43,503 nucleotides of DNA from UBA7803 sp041686955 (GTDB lineage: Bacteria; Pseudomonadota; Gammaproteobacteria; Pseudomonadales; Azotimanducaceae): NCBI GenBank assembly GCA_041686955.1, contig JAWLCV010000035.1:1-43503 (forward strand), written 5' to 3'. Made by a program: the position numbers and the translations under genes. Numbering within the stretch: position 1 is the stretch's first letter; every line of letters begins with the position of its first letter. The notes under the pieces are model-generated. The model was not told where the DNA came from, did not search any database, and saw only the letters and a list, made by a program, of their open reading frames with translations. Below are positions 34,692-42,655 of this stretch, piece after piece.

Positions 34692-35312
34692 TTACTTGGA
34701 GTACAGCTCGACGATGAGGTTCTCGTTGATTTCCGGCGGCAACTCGCTCCTGTCCGGCACGCGCTTGAACACGCCTTCCATCTTGGTGGCGTCCACCTCT
34801 ACCCAGTCCACCGGGGCTCGCTGACTGGCGAGCTGCAGGGCGGACTGGATGCGCAGCTGGGCCCGCGCCTTCTCCGTTACGCTGACCACGTCCTCGGCCT
34901 TCACCTGGTAAGAAGGAATGTTGACCTTCTGACCGTTCACCAGAATGCTCTTGTGCGACACGAGCTGGCGCGATTCGGCGCGGGTGGCGCCGAAGCCCAT
35001 CCGGTAGACCACGTTGTCCAGGCGGGACTCGAGCAGACGCAGCAGATTCTCGCCGGTGGCGCCCTTCTGCCGCTCCGCTTTCTTGTAGTAATTGCGGAAC
35101 TGCTTCTCGAGCACCCCGTAGAAGCGCCGCACCTTCTGCTTCTCGCGCAGCTGCACCGCGTAGTCGGACAGCCGGCCGCGGCGGGCGCCGTGCTGGCCCG
35201 GCGGCGAGTCGATGCGGCATTTGGAATCGATGGGCCGCACGCCGCTCTTCAGGAACAGGTCGGTACCTTCCCGTCGGGACAGCTTCAGTTTGGGGCCGGT
35301 GTAACGTGCCAT
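34692..35312 (-). CDS. rpsD: 30S ribosomal protein S4
   Basis: A 206-residue primary 16S binder (E. coli 206). MARYTGPKLKLSRREGTDLFL start, S4 RNA-binding domain with RLDNVVYRMGFGATRAESRQLV (split about 94-115) and HKSILVNGQKVN. In E. coli S4 represses the alpha operon by binding a pseudoknot in its leader; I did not try to fold the equivalent here. Zinc-binding cysteines are absent, so it is the C-minus form. Confidence 0.98.
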   Translation of the reverse strand: MARYTGPKLKLSRREGTDLFLKSGVRPIDSKCRIDSPPGQHGARRGRLSDYAVQLREKQKVRRFYGVLEKQFRNYYKKAERQKGATGENLLRLLESRLDNVVYRMGFGATRAESRQLVSHKSILVNGQKVNIPSYQVKAEDVVSVTEKARAQLRIQSALQLASQRAPVDWVEVDATKMEGVFKRVPDRSELPPEINENLIVELYSK

Positions 35313-35334
35313 AAGCTACTTCTCCAATCTGCCG

Positions 35335-35712
35335 TCAGACGCGCCGACGCTTCGGCGGCCGGCAGCCGTTGTGAGGGATGGGCGTCACGTCCGCAATGCT
35401 GTTGATGCGCAAGCCCGCGTTGTTGAGCGCGCGCACGGCCGACTCGCGGCCCGGGCCCGGCCCCTTCACCAGAACGTCAACGTTCTTCATCCCATAATCG
35501 ATGGCCGCAGTGGCCGCCCGTTCCGACGCCACCTGGGCGGCGAACGGCGTGCTCTTGCGCGACCCCCGGAAGCCGGAGCCGCCGGACGTCGCCCAGCACA
35601 GGGCGTTACCCTGACGATCGGTGATGGTGATGATCGTGTTGTTGAAGGAAGCGTGGATGTGGGCGATGCCCTCGGTGACCACGCGTTTGCTCTTCTTGCG
35701 CTCTGCTGCCAT
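35335..35712 (-). CDS. rpsK: 30S ribosomal protein S11
   Basis: A 125-residue protein of the small-subunit platform (E. coli 129). GIAHIHASFNNTIITITDRQGN near 15-36, STPFAAQVASERA near 55, VKGPGPGRESAVRALNNAGL near 83-102 and the C-terminal THNGCRPPKRRRV pattern (here PIPHNGCRPPKRRRV) are all typical. The N-terminus is a few residues shorter than usual. Alpha operon, 21 bases after rpsM. Confidence 0.98.
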   Translation of the reverse strand: MAAERKKSKRVVTEGIAHIHASFNNTIITITDRQGNALCWATSGGSGFRGSRKSTPFAAQVASERAATAAIDYGMKNVDVLVKGPGPGRESAVRALNNAGLRINSIADVTPIPHNGCRPPKRRRV

Positions 35713-35733
35713 TTGGGTGATACCTGTTCGTTC

Positions 35734-36090
35734 CTACTTTCTGATCGGGCGACGCGGACCCTTGCGCGTACGCGCGTTGGTGCGGGTACGCTGGCCCCGG
35801 ACGGGGAGACCCCGGCGGTGGCGCATGCCCCGATAGCAGCCCAGGTCCATGAGCCGCTTGATGTTCATGGAATTCTCCCGCCGCAGGTCGCCTTCCACGG
35901 TGAGCTTGCTGACTTCGCTGCGCAGCGCGTCCAGCCTCTCGTCGGAGAGATCCTGAATCTTCATGCTCGGATCCACGCCCACGGCCTCGCACAGCTTCTT
36001 CGCCGTCGTGCGGCCGATGCCGAAGATGTAGGTCAGGGCGATTCCCGCGTGTTTGTTGTCGGGTACGTTGATACCGGCGATACGTGCCAT
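35734..36090 (-). CDS. rpsM: 30S ribosomal protein S13
   Basis: A 118-residue head protein that touches P-site tRNA and L5 through bridge B1b. MARIAGINVPDNKHAGIALTY start with IFGIGRTTAKKLCEAVG near 22 and the basic tail RTRTNARTRKGPRRPIRK. Length equals E. coli S13. First gene of the alpha operon, 17 bases after rpmJ. Confidence 0.98.
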   Translation of the reverse strand: MARIAGINVPDNKHAGIALTYIFGIGRTTAKKLCEAVGVDPSMKIQDLSDERLDALRSEVSKLTVEGDLRRENSMNIKRLMDLGCYRGMRHRRGLPVRGQRTRTNARTRKGPRRPIRK

Positions 36091-36107
36091 GCTTGCTCCG
36101 TGTTTCC

Positions 36108-36224
36108 CTAGCCTTGACGCTGCTTGTGCCGGGGCTCGGCGCTGCAGATCACTCGTACCACGCCGCGCCGCTTGATCACCTTGCAGCGGCGGCAGATCTT
36201 TTTGACTGATGCTCTGACTTTCAC
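36108..36224 (-). CDS. rpmJ: 50S ribosomal protein L36
   Basis: A 38-residue protein starting with GTG at 36224 (AGAGGA upstream). It reads KVRASVKKICRRCKVIKRR and on to CSAEPRHKQRQG, nearly the E. coli sequence. The four zinc ligands are present (Cys11, Cys14, Cys27 and His33), so it is the C-plus, zinc-ribbon form. It lies between secY and rpsM, the usual end of the spc operon. Confidence 0.97.
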   Translation of the reverse strand: MKVRASVKKICRRCKVIKRRGVVRVICSAEPRHKQRQG

Positions 36225-36252
36225 TGTCTCATCCTCTAAATCCGGCGGCAGG

Positions 36253-37584
36253 TCAACGGCGAATGGTGCTGCGGCCGTAGCTCTTCAGGTTGGATTTTTC
36301 CATCAACTTGGCGTACTGACTCGACATCAGATGGGCCTGCACCTGGGACATGAAGTCCATGGCCACCACCACGACGATCAGGAGCGCCGTGCCCCCGAGC
36401 TGGAAGGTGACGTTGAACGCCACGACCATGAACTCGGGCAGCAGGCACACCAGGGTGATGTAGATGGCGCCGAACACGGTCAGCCGCGTGATCACGTCGT
36501 CGATGTAACGCGCCGTCTGCTGGCCCGGGCGGATGCCCGGCACGTAGGCCCCCTGCCGCTTCAGATTGTCCGCCACCTCCTTCGGATCGAACATGATGGC
36601 GGTGTAGAAGAAGCAGAAGAACACGATGCCGGCGCCGAACAGCAGAATGTACAGCGGCTGACCCGGCGAGAGCACCAGCGAGACCTCCTGCAGCCAGCTC
36701 ATCCCCGGCGAGTTGCCGAACCACTGGGCCATGGAGGCCGGGGCCAGCAGCAGGCTCGAGGCGAAGATGGCGGGAATGACCCCGGCCATGTTGATCTTGA
36801 GCGGCAGATGGCTCGCCTGGGCCTGGTACATCCGGCGTCCCTGCTGGCGTTTGGCGTAGTTCACCGTGATGCGCCGCTGCCCGCGCTCGACGAACACCAC
36901 GAAGGCGACGATGCCGATGGCCAGCGCGCCGATGGCCAGGAGCGCGATGATGTTGATGTCGCCCTGACGCGCAGCCTCGAAGGAGCGGCCGATGGCGGCG
37001 GGAAAGCCCGAGACGATGCCCGAGAAGATCAACAGCGAGATGCCGTTGCCGACACCGCGCTCGGTGATCTGCTCACCCAGCCACATCATGAACAGAGCGC
37101 CGGTCACCAGGGTCACCGTTGACACGAAATAGAACGTGAAGCCCGGCGAGAACGCGAGCCCCTGGTTCGCCAGGGTGGCGGTGAGCGAGGTGCCCTGAAT
37201 CAGCGCGATGAGCAGGGTGCCGTAACGGGTGTACTGGGTGATCTTGCGGCGTCCGGACTCCCCCTCCTTGCGCAGCTGCTGCAGCGCCGGGTACATCATG
37301 CTCATCAGGTTCATGATGATGCTGGAGGTAATGTACGGCACCACCCCCAGAGCCAGGATGCTCATGCGCTCCAGGGCGCCGCCGGAGAACATGTTGAACA
37401 GATCCAGGATGCCGCCCTGCTGTTGGTCGAAGAGCGCTGCCAGCCGGACGGGATTGATCCCCGGAACCGGGATGTGCGTTCCCACGCGGTACACGAGCAG
37501 CGCCAGAAGCACGAACAGCAGCCGGCTGCGGAGCTCGGAGAGCCCCGCCTGCACGCCCGCAAGCTGTCCCGGATTGGATGCCAT
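36253..37584 (-). CDS. secY: Preprotein translocase subunit SecY
   Basis: A 443-residue, ten-helix protein forming the Sec channel (E. coli 443). GTHIPVPGINP near 32, the plug/TM2 region FNMFSGGALERMSI near 63-76, GMWLGEQITERG-like MWLGEQITERGVGNG near 167 and the cytoplasmic loops with YAKRQQGRRMYQAQ near 245 and VADNLKRQGAYVPGIRPG near 347 are conserved. Its ATG overlaps the rplO stop by one base (TGATG). Confidence 0.98.
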   Translation of the reverse strand: MASNPGQLAGVQAGLSELRSRLLFVLLALLVYRVGTHIPVPGINPVRLAALFDQQQGGILDLFNMFSGGALERMSILALGVVPYITSSIIMNLMSMMYPALQQLRKEGESGRRKITQYTRYGTLLIALIQGTSLTATLANQGLAFSPGFTFYFVSTVTLVTGALFMMWLGEQITERGVGNGISLLIFSGIVSGFPAAIGRSFEAARQGDINIIALLAIGALAIGIVAFVVFVERGQRRITVNYAKRQQGRRMYQAQASHLPLKINMAGVIPAIFASSLLLAPASMAQWFGNSPGMSWLQEVSLVLSPGQPLYILLFGAGIVFFCFFYTAIMFDPKEVADNLKRQGAYVPGIRPGQQTARYIDDVITRLTVFGAIYITLVCLLPEFMVVAFNVTFQLGGTALLIVVVVAMDFMSQVQAHLMSSQYAKLMEKSNLKSYGRSTIRR

Positions 37585-38018
37585 CAGCCTTCTACCTTGC
37601 CCCCGGCTGCCTCGATGGCGGCACGAGCGCCTTTGGTTACCTTCACGCCTTTCACGGTCACTGCCCGGTCGATGCCGCCGGACAGGATGATTCGCGCCCG
37701 CTTGATGTTGCGGTTCAGCACGTTGGCCTGCTTCAGGGTCTCCAGGTCCACCACGTCGCCGCTCACCTTCGCGAGCTCACCGAGCCGCACCTCGGCGGTG
37801 CTCATGCCGATCCGCGACCGGAAGCCGAACTTCGGCACCCGGCGCTGCAGCGGCAGCTGGCCGCCTTCGAATCCCGCCGGCACGGTGCCGCCCGCCCGGG
37901 CCTTCTGGCCCTTGTGGCCCTTGCCCGACGTCTTGCCCAGGCCCGAGCCGATGCCACGGCCGACCCGGCGCTTCTCTTTCCTGCTGCCCGGTCCCGGGCT
38001 GAGGTCGTTGAGGTGCAT
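37584..38018 (-). CDS. rplO: 50S ribosomal protein L15
   Basis: A 144-residue protein, the length of E. coli L15. The ATG at 38018 (MHLNDLSPGPGS) is preceded by AAGGAGA at the right distance; a GTG six bases upstream is inside the rpmD stop and less likely. GRGIGSGLGKTSGKGHKGQKAR near 22-43 and GGQLPLQRRVPKFGF near 55 are typical. spc operon. Confidence 0.97.
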   Translation of the reverse strand: MHLNDLSPGPGSRKEKRRVGRGIGSGLGKTSGKGHKGQKARAGGTVPAGFEGGQLPLQRRVPKFGFRSRIGMSTAEVRLGELAKVSGDVVDLETLKQANVLNRNIKRARIILSGGIDRAVTVKGVKVTKGARAAIEAAGGKVEG

Positions 38019-38020
38019 CG

Positions 38021-38203
38021 TCACTCTCCTTCCACCCGCACCATGTAGCTGATGCGGTTGATCATGCCGCGGACCGCGGGTGTGTCTTCCACCTCGACGG
38101 TGTGGTTGACCCGGCGCAGCCCCAGGCCCGTCACGCAGGCCCTGTGCTTGCGCAGGCGCCCGGCGGGGCTCCTGGTCAGGGTGACGCGAATGGTGCCGCT
38201 CAT
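38021..38203 (-). CDS. rpmD: 50S ribosomal protein L30
   Basis: A 60-residue protein: IRVTLTRSPAGRLRKHRACVTGLGLRRVN and VEDTPAVRGMINRISYMV match the bacterial L30 fold (two helices on a three-stranded sheet). The ATG at 38203 overlaps the rpsE stop (ATGA), so it is translationally coupled. Slightly unusual is the RLRKHRAC segment where many homologues have GRPEKHRA or LKHKATL. Confidence 0.96.
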   Translation of the reverse strand: MSGTIRVTLTRSPAGRLRKHRACVTGLGLRRVNHTVEVEDTPAVRGMINRISYMVRVEGE

Positions 38204-38703
38204 GCGCCGATCTCCTCCACCGTCTTGCCGCGCTTGGACGCCACCATCTCCGGCGAGCGCATGTTGGCCAGGCCCTTGAAGGTGGCCTGAATGACGTTCA
38301 CCGGGTTGGTGGAGCCGTAGCACTTCGCCAGCACGTTGTGCACGCCGGCGGCTTCCAGCAGGGCGCGCATGGTGCCCCCCGCGATCACTCCGGTACCTTC
38401 CGAGGCCGGCTGCATGTACACCTTCGAGGCGCCGTGGCGCGCGGTCACCGGGTACCAGAGGGTGGAGCCGTTGAGCTCCACGTCCACCATGTTCCGGCGC
38501 GCGGCCTCCATGGCCTTCTGGATGGCCACGGGCACCTCGCGGGCCTTGCCGCGGCCGATGCCGACCCGGCCGTTGCCGTCGCCCACCACGGTGAGGGCCG
38601 TGAAGCCGAATACCCGGCCGCCCTGCACCACCTTGGCGACGCGGTTGACCTGGACCAGCTTCTCGACCAGCCCTTCCTCGCGCACTTCGTCGGTATACGC
38701 CAT
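38200..38703 (-). CDS. rpsE: 30S ribosomal protein S5
   Basis: A 167-residue protein (E. coli 167). The double-stranded-RNA-binding domain has VEKLVQVNRVAKVVQGGR near 12-29 and FTALTVVGDGNGRVGIGRGKA (split near 34-54); the C-terminal domain has AGGTMRALLEAAGVHNVLAKCYGSTNPVNV (about 112-141). Involved in decoding fidelity. Two bases separate it from rplR. Confidence 0.98.
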   Translation of the reverse strand: MAYTDEVREEGLVEKLVQVNRVAKVVQGGRVFGFTALTVVGDGNGRVGIGRGKAREVPVAIQKAMEAARRNMVDVELNGSTLWYPVTARHGASKVYMQPASEGTGVIAGGTMRALLEAAGVHNVLAKCYGSTNPVNVIQATFKGLANMRSPEMVASKRGKTVEEIGA

Positions 38704-38705
38704 CG

Positions 38706-39056
38706 TCAGAACTCCAATCCGCCCTCACGGGCGGCTTCCGCCAGCGCCTTCACGCGGCCGTGATACTTGAACCCGGAGCGATCGAACGCCACGGTGGTGA
38801 TGCCCGCCGACTTCGCCCGCTCGGCGATGCGCTGGCCGACCTTGGCGGCGGCTTCCACGTTGCCGGTGGGCCCTTCGCGCAGGTCCTTCTCCAAGGTGGA
38901 GGCGGTGGCCAGCACCTTGTCCCCGGTGGGGGAGATGACCTGGGCGTAAATGTGCCGGGGCGTGCGATGGACGCTGAGCCGCACCGCGCCCAGCTCGCGC
39001 ATCTTCATGCGACCGCGCCGCGCGCGCCTCAGTCTGGATGCCTTCTTGTCGTTCAT
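38706..39056 (-). CDS. rplR: 50S ribosomal protein L18
   Basis: A 116-residue 5S rRNA-binding protein (E. coli 117). I chose ATG 39056 (MNDKKASRLRRARRGR), which aligns with E. coli MDKKSARIRRA; the TTG two codons upstream is less likely. The basic N-terminus, RLSVHRTPRHIYAQVI near 28-43 and FDRSGFKYHGRVKALAEAARE near 93-113 are typical. Confidence 0.97.
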   Translation of the reverse strand: MNDKKASRLRRARRGRMKMRELGAVRLSVHRTPRHIYAQVISPTGDKVLATASTLEKDLREGPTGNVEAAAKVGQRIAERAKSAGITTVAFDRSGFKYHGRVKALAEAAREGGLEF

Positions 39057-39124
39057 CTGCAATATTCGCTCTTGAGTCTTGCCACGGGTGGCGGTACCGG
39101 GCTGCCGCCACCGAAAACCATCGG

Positions 39125-39658
39125 TTACTTCTTCTTGGCTTCCTTGCGCCGGACACGCTCGTCCGCATATCGCACGCCCTTACCCTTGTACGGCTCCGGC
39201 GGGCGAAACGCACGGATCTCGGAAGCCACCTGGCCGACCAGCTGCTTGTCCGCCCCGCTCACCACCACCTCGGTGGGCGCCGGCGTCTGCACCTCGATGC
39301 CCTCGGGCACCTGGTACTCCACGGGGTGGGAGAAGCCGAGCTGCAGGTTGAGCTTCCGGCCCTGGGCCTGCGCCCGGTAACCGACGCCCTGGATCACCAG
39401 GCGGCGTTCCCAGCCCTTGGACACGCCGGTCACGATGTTGCTGAGCACCGCCCGCGTGGTGCCGGACAGGGCGCGTGCCTGCTGCTCCTCGCTGCGGGCC
39501 GAGACGCGCAGCGTGCCGTCTTCCTGCACCACTTCGACGTCGTCGTGCACCTGGAATTCCATGGTGCCCTTGCCGCCTTTGACGTTGACGAGCTGGCCCT
39601 GGAGCTTCACCTCCACACCGGACGGCAAGGCAATCGGATTGTTCGCTACTCGAGACAT
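39125..39658 (-). CDS. rplF: 50S ribosomal protein L6
   Basis: A 177-residue protein (E. coli 177) made of two similar alpha/beta domains. MSRVANNPIALPSGVEV start, KGKG TMEF-like KGGKGTMEFQVHDDV near 29, IVTGVSKGWERRLVIQGVGYRA (about 77-98), and the L6 signature PEPYKGKGVRYADERVRRKEAKKK at the C-terminus. 62 bases before rplR, the widest gap in the spc operon. Confidence 0.98.
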   Translation of the reverse strand: MSRVANNPIALPSGVEVKLQGQLVNVKGGKGTMEFQVHDDVEVVQEDGTLRVSARSEEQQARALSGTTRAVLSNIVTGVSKGWERRLVIQGVGYRAQAQGRKLNLQLGFSHPVEYQVPEGIEVQTPAPTEVVVSGADKQLVGQVASEIRAFRPPEPYKGKGVRYADERVRRKEAKKK

Positions 39659-39670
39659 GCGCCTACCTCT

Positions 39671-40063
39671 TTAGAACACGGTGCAGAGGACTTCGCCGCC
39701 GACACCCTGCGCCCGGGCGTCGCGATCGGTCATCACACCCTTGTTGGTGCTCACGATGGAGACACCGAACCCGCCCCGCACCTTGGGCAGCTCACCGGCG
39801 CCCTTGTACGTGCGCAGGCCGGGCCGGCTGCTGCGCTTGATCTCCTCGATCACGGGACGGCCGCGGTGGTAGCGCAGGGTCACGGTCAACGTCGGCTTGG
39901 CGGCCTCGTCCACCTCGAAGCCGTCGATGTAGCCTTCCTGCTCCAGCACCCGGCAGATGGCCACCTTGGCCTTCGAGCTCGGCATGCTCACCGTCGGGTG
40001 ATGGGCCTGCTGGGCATTGCGGATGCGAGTCAGCATGTCGGCAATTGGGTCCTGCATCGTCAT
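39671..40063 (-). CDS. rpsH: 30S ribosomal protein S8
   Basis: A 130-residue protein (E. coli 130). MQDPIADMLTRIRNAQ, then the C-terminal RNA-binding half with GGFGVSIVSTNKGVMTDRDARAQGVGGEVLCTVF. The first ATG (40063, GAGGAG upstream) is used; the next one three codons later is the more common family start. S8 represses the spc operon in E. coli by binding mRNA near the L5 start; the equivalent site was not modelled. Confidence 0.98.
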   Translation of the reverse strand: MTMQDPIADMLTRIRNAQQAHHPTVSMPSSKAKVAICRVLEQEGYIDGFEVDEAAKPTLTVTLRYHRGRPVIEEIKRSSRPGLRTYKGAGELPKVRGGFGVSIVSTNKGVMTDRDARAQGVGGEVLCTVF

Positions 40064-40081
40064 GGGTTTCTCCTCGCTCCG

Positions 40082-40387
40082 CTACCAGCTCGACTTCACC
40101 AGGCCGGGCACGTCGCCCCGCATGGCGGCTTCGCGGAGCTTGTTCCGCCCCAGGCCGAATTTGCGGTAGAACCCGCGAGGCCGGCCGGTGATGCCGCAAC
40201 GGCGCTGCTGCCGGACAGGGCTCGCGTTGCGCGGCAGCTTCTGCAGCTTGATCTGCGCATCCCAGCGCTCCTCGTCCGAAAGGCTGCGATCGCTGATGAT
40301 CGCCTTCAGCTCCGCGCGCTTCTTCGCGTACTTGGCGACGGTCTGGGCGCGCTTGCGCTCGCGCTCTACCATGGAAGTCTTTGCCAT
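40082..40387 (-). CDS. rpsN: 30S ribosomal protein S14 (zinc-free form)
   Basis: A 101-residue protein, the long E. coli-like form (101). It has no CxxC zinc pair: the C-terminal region reads RNASPVRQQRRCGITGRPRGFYRKFGLGRNKLREAA with only one cysteine. Start MAKTSMVERERKRAQTVAKY. Lies between rplE and rpsH, as usual. Confidence 0.98.
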   Translation of the reverse strand: MAKTSMVERERKRAQTVAKYAKKRAELKAIISDRSLSDEERWDAQIKLQKLPRNASPVRQQRRCGITGRPRGFYRKFGLGRNKLREAAMRGDVPGLVKSSW

Positions 40388-40404
40388 ATCTCTTGCCTAT
40401 CCGA

Positions 40405-40944
40405 TTAGGTACGGAACGGGAAATCGAACGCGCGCAGCAGGCTCAGCGCCTCCTCGTTCGTCTCCGCCGTGGTGGTCACCGTGACGTTCAGGCCCCGGAT
40501 CCGGTCGATCTTGTCGTAGTCGATCTCCGGGAACACGATCTGCTCGACGATGCCCATGGAAAAATTGCCGCGACCGTCGAACGCCCGCGGATTCAGTCCG
40601 CGGAAATCGCGGATCCGCGGAATGGCGATGCCGATCAGGCGCTCGATGAACTCGTACATGCGGGTGTGCCGCAGGGTCACCTTGCAGCCGATGGGCCAGC
40701 CCTCGCGGATCTTGAACCCGGCTTCCGACTTCCGGGCATTCGTCACGATGGGCTTCTGGCCGGAGATCAGCGTCATGTCGGCGACCGCCGCCTCCATGAT
40801 CTTGCGGTCGCCCACGGCCTCGCCCACGCCCATGTTCAGCGTGACCTTGGTCAGCCGCGGCACCTGCATGATGTTGGCGTAGCCGCCTTCCTCCATGAGC
40901 CGTGGCCGGATCTCGTCGACGTATTTCTGGTACAGATTCGACAT
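40405..40944 (-). CDS. rplE: 50S ribosomal protein L5
   Basis: A 179-residue 5S rRNA- and P-tRNA-binding protein (E. coli 179). VPRLTKVTLNMGVGEAV near 28-44, SGQKPIVTNARKSEAGFKIREGWPIGCKVTLR (split about 66-97), FRGLNPRAFDGRGNFSMGIVEQIVFPEI (about 118-145) and the end LLRAFDFPFR are typical. spc operon, 14 bases after rplX. Confidence 0.98.
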   Translation of the reverse strand: MSNLYQKYVDEIRPRLMEEGGYANIMQVPRLTKVTLNMGVGEAVGDRKIMEAAVADMTLISGQKPIVTNARKSEAGFKIREGWPIGCKVTLRHTRMYEFIERLIGIAIPRIRDFRGLNPRAFDGRGNFSMGIVEQIVFPEIDYDKIDRIRGLNVTVTTTAETNEEALSLLRAFDFPFRT

Positions 40945-40958
40945 GTTGAGAAAAACTC

Positions 40959-41273
40959 TTAGTCTTCGATAACTTTTTGCGTGGACTTGAAGTACCGAAC
41001 CTTCTTGCCGTCCTCGATCCGGAAGCCCACCCGATCGGCCTTTTCCGCCTCGTCGTTCCAGATCGCCACGTTGGACGCCTGGATGGGGGCCTCCCGCTCC
41101 ACGATGCCGCCCGGTTGTCCCACGGCGGGATTGGGACGCTGGTGCTTCTTGACGATGTTCACGCCCGCGACCAGCAGCCGGCCGTCCTTCAGCACGCGCA
41201 GCACGCTGCCGCGCTTGCCTTTGTCGCGCCCGGCGATCACCACCACTTCGTCGTCTTTCTTGATCTTGAGCAT
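40959..41273 (-). CDS. rplX: 50S ribosomal protein L24
   Basis: A 104-residue early-assembly protein (E. coli 104). The ATG at 41273 begins MLKIKKDDEVVVIAGRDKGKRGSV, the KOW motif; the frame is open upstream but overlaps rplN. GVNIVKKHQRP near 37 and GGIVEREAPIQASNVA near 54 are conserved. spc operon. Confidence 0.98.
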   Translation of the reverse strand: MLKIKKDDEVVVIAGRDKGKRGSVLRVLKDGRLLVAGVNIVKKHQRPNPAVGQPGGIVEREAPIQASNVAIWNDEAEKADRVGFRIEDGKKVRYFKSTQKVIED

Positions 41274-41281
41274 GTCGATTC

Positions 41282-41650
41282 CTACAGCACCTCGGGCGCC
41301 AGAGAGATGATTCGCATGAACTTCTCGGTGCGCAGTTCCCGGGTCACCGGCCCGAAGATCCGGGTGCCCACGGGCTGGTTCTGCTGGTTGAGCAGCACGG
41401 CCGCGTTCTGGTCGAAGCGGATCACCGAGCCGTCCGGCCGGCGCACGCCCTTGCGCGTGCGCACCACCACCGCGTTCATCACCTGCCCCTTGCGGACGCG
41501 GCCCCGGGGGATCGCTTCCTTCACGGTGACTTTGATGATGTCGCCGATGCCGGCGTAGCGACGCCGCGACCCGCCGAGCACCTTGATGCACTGCACCCGC
41601 CGAGCCCCGCTGTTGTCGGCGATATCCAACATGGTTTCCGTCTGAATCAT
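41282..41650 (-). CDS. rplN: 50S ribosomal protein L14
   Basis: A 122-residue protein (E. coli 123). MIQTETMLDIADNSGARRVQCIKVLGGS start, then DIIKVTVKEAIPRG near 37 and VLLNQQNQPVGTRIFGPVTRELR (about 85-107). It is the docking site of RsfS, whose gene is also in this window. First gene of the spc operon; 36 bases after rpsQ. Confidence 0.98.
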   Translation of the reverse strand: MIQTETMLDIADNSGARRVQCIKVLGGSRRRYAGIGDIIKVTVKEAIPRGRVRKGQVMNAVVVRTRKGVRRPDGSVIRFDQNAAVLLNQQNQPVGTRIFGPVTRELRTEKFMRIISLAPEVL

Positions 41651-41686
41651 CGGCCTAATCCTCTGACACCCGGGCGTCGCGGCGCG

Positions 41687-42004
41687 TCAAACCTCGCGCG
41701 CGCGCTCATCGATGCTGTTCAGCATCCAGGTTTTGGTTTTCGACAGGGGACGGCACTCAATCACCGTGACGGTGTCGCCCACCTTGCATTCGTTGTTCTC
41801 GTCGTGCGCGTGCAGCTTCGAGGAACGGCGGATGATCTTGCCGTACACCGGATGCTGCACACGGCGCTCCACCAGCACCGTGATGGTCTTGTCCATGCGG
41901 TCGCTGACCACGGTGCCCGTGACCGTACGCGCGCCGCTGGCTGCCTGCTGCACCGCCTGATCCGCACCCGGCTGCTCGGGCGTTCCGGCTGCTGATTCAG
42001 CCAT
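41687..42004 (-). CDS. rpsQ: 30S ribosomal protein S17 with N-terminal extension
   Basis: The S17 OB-fold core begins near residue 27 (ARTVTGTVVSDRMDKTITVLVERR) and ends with ECRPLSKTKTWML, matching E. coli S17 of 84 residues; the reading frame from ATG 42004 gives 105 residues, so about 22 extra residues rich in Ala, Gln and Glu precede the core. The ATG overlaps the end of rpmC by eight bases. No ATG lies nearer the core, though a GTG does. Last gene of the S10 operon. Confidence 0.96.
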   Translation of the reverse strand: MAESAAGTPEQPGADQAVQQAASGARTVTGTVVSDRMDKTITVLVERRVQHPVYGKIIRRSSKLHAHDENNECKVGDTVTVIECRPLSKTKTWMLNSIDERAREV

Positions 42005-42188
42005 GTCGTTTCTCCTCCAGGATCGTCTTGATCCGCGCGATGTCGCGGCGGGTCTCTCCCAGCAGATGGGTCTGCCCGAGCTGACCGCTCGCCCTCTGCA
42101 TGCGCAGGTTGAACTGTTCCTTGCGCAGCCTCAGCAGCTCTTCCTCGAGCTCCCGCGGCGACTTGCTTTGCAGCTCCGATGCTTTCAT
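41997..42188 (-). CDS. rpmC: 50S ribosomal protein L29
   Basis: A 63-residue two-helix protein (E. coli 63): MKASELQSKSPRELEEELLRL then KEQFNLRMQRASGQL and ETRRDIARIKTILEEKR. It sits by the exit tunnel and helps dock trigger factor and SRP. Between rplP and rpsQ, overlapping the latter by eight bases. Confidence 0.98.
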   Translation of the reverse strand: MKASELQSKSPRELEEELLRLRKEQFNLRMQRASGQLGQTHLLGETRRDIARIKTILEEKRHG

Positions 42189-42210
42189 GCCTTCACTTCC
42201 CTCTGGACGC

Positions 42211-42624
42211 CTACATCAGCGTCCGTTTGACGAACGCGGTCTTGAACGGCATCTTCGCGGCGGCCAGCGAGAACGCCTCCCGGGCCACGTCTTCCGGCAC
42301 GCCTTCCATCTCGTAGAGCACCCGGCCCGGCTGAATCTGGGACACCCAGTACTCCACGCCGCCCTTGCCCTTGCCCTGGCGGACTTCCAGCGGCTTCTTG
42401 GTGATGGGCTTGTCCGGAAACACGCGGATCCAGATCTTGCCGCCGCGCTTGACGTGGCGGGTGATGGCACGCCGGCCCGCCTCGATCTGCCGCGCAGTGA
42501 GCCGGCCCCGTCCGGTCGCTTTCAGACCGAACTCGCCGAAGCTCACCTTGCTGCCGCGGACCGCCAGACCGCGATTGCGGCCCTTCATCTGCTTCCTGAA
42601 TTTCGTTCTCTTAGGCTGTAACAC
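42211..42624 (-). CDS. rplP: 50S ribosomal protein L16
   Basis: A 137-residue protein (E. coli 136) near the peptidyl-transferase centre. It starts with GTG at 42624, giving MLQPKRTKFRKQMKGRNRGLA. GLKATGRGRLTARQIEAGRRAITRHVKRGGKIWIRVFPDKP (split about 33-74), the region around the hydroxylated arginine of some species, is conserved. S10 operon, 31 bases after rpsC. Confidence 0.98.
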   Translation of the reverse strand: MLQPKRTKFRKQMKGRNRGLAVRGSKVSFGEFGLKATGRGRLTARQIEAGRRAITRHVKRGGKIWIRVFPDKPITKKPLEVRQGKGKGGVEYWVSQIQPGRVLYEMEGVPEDVAREAFSLAAAKMPFKTAFVKRTLM

Positions 42625-42655
42625 GTTGCCCTACCTAATGCCTTTGCTGTTGCGA

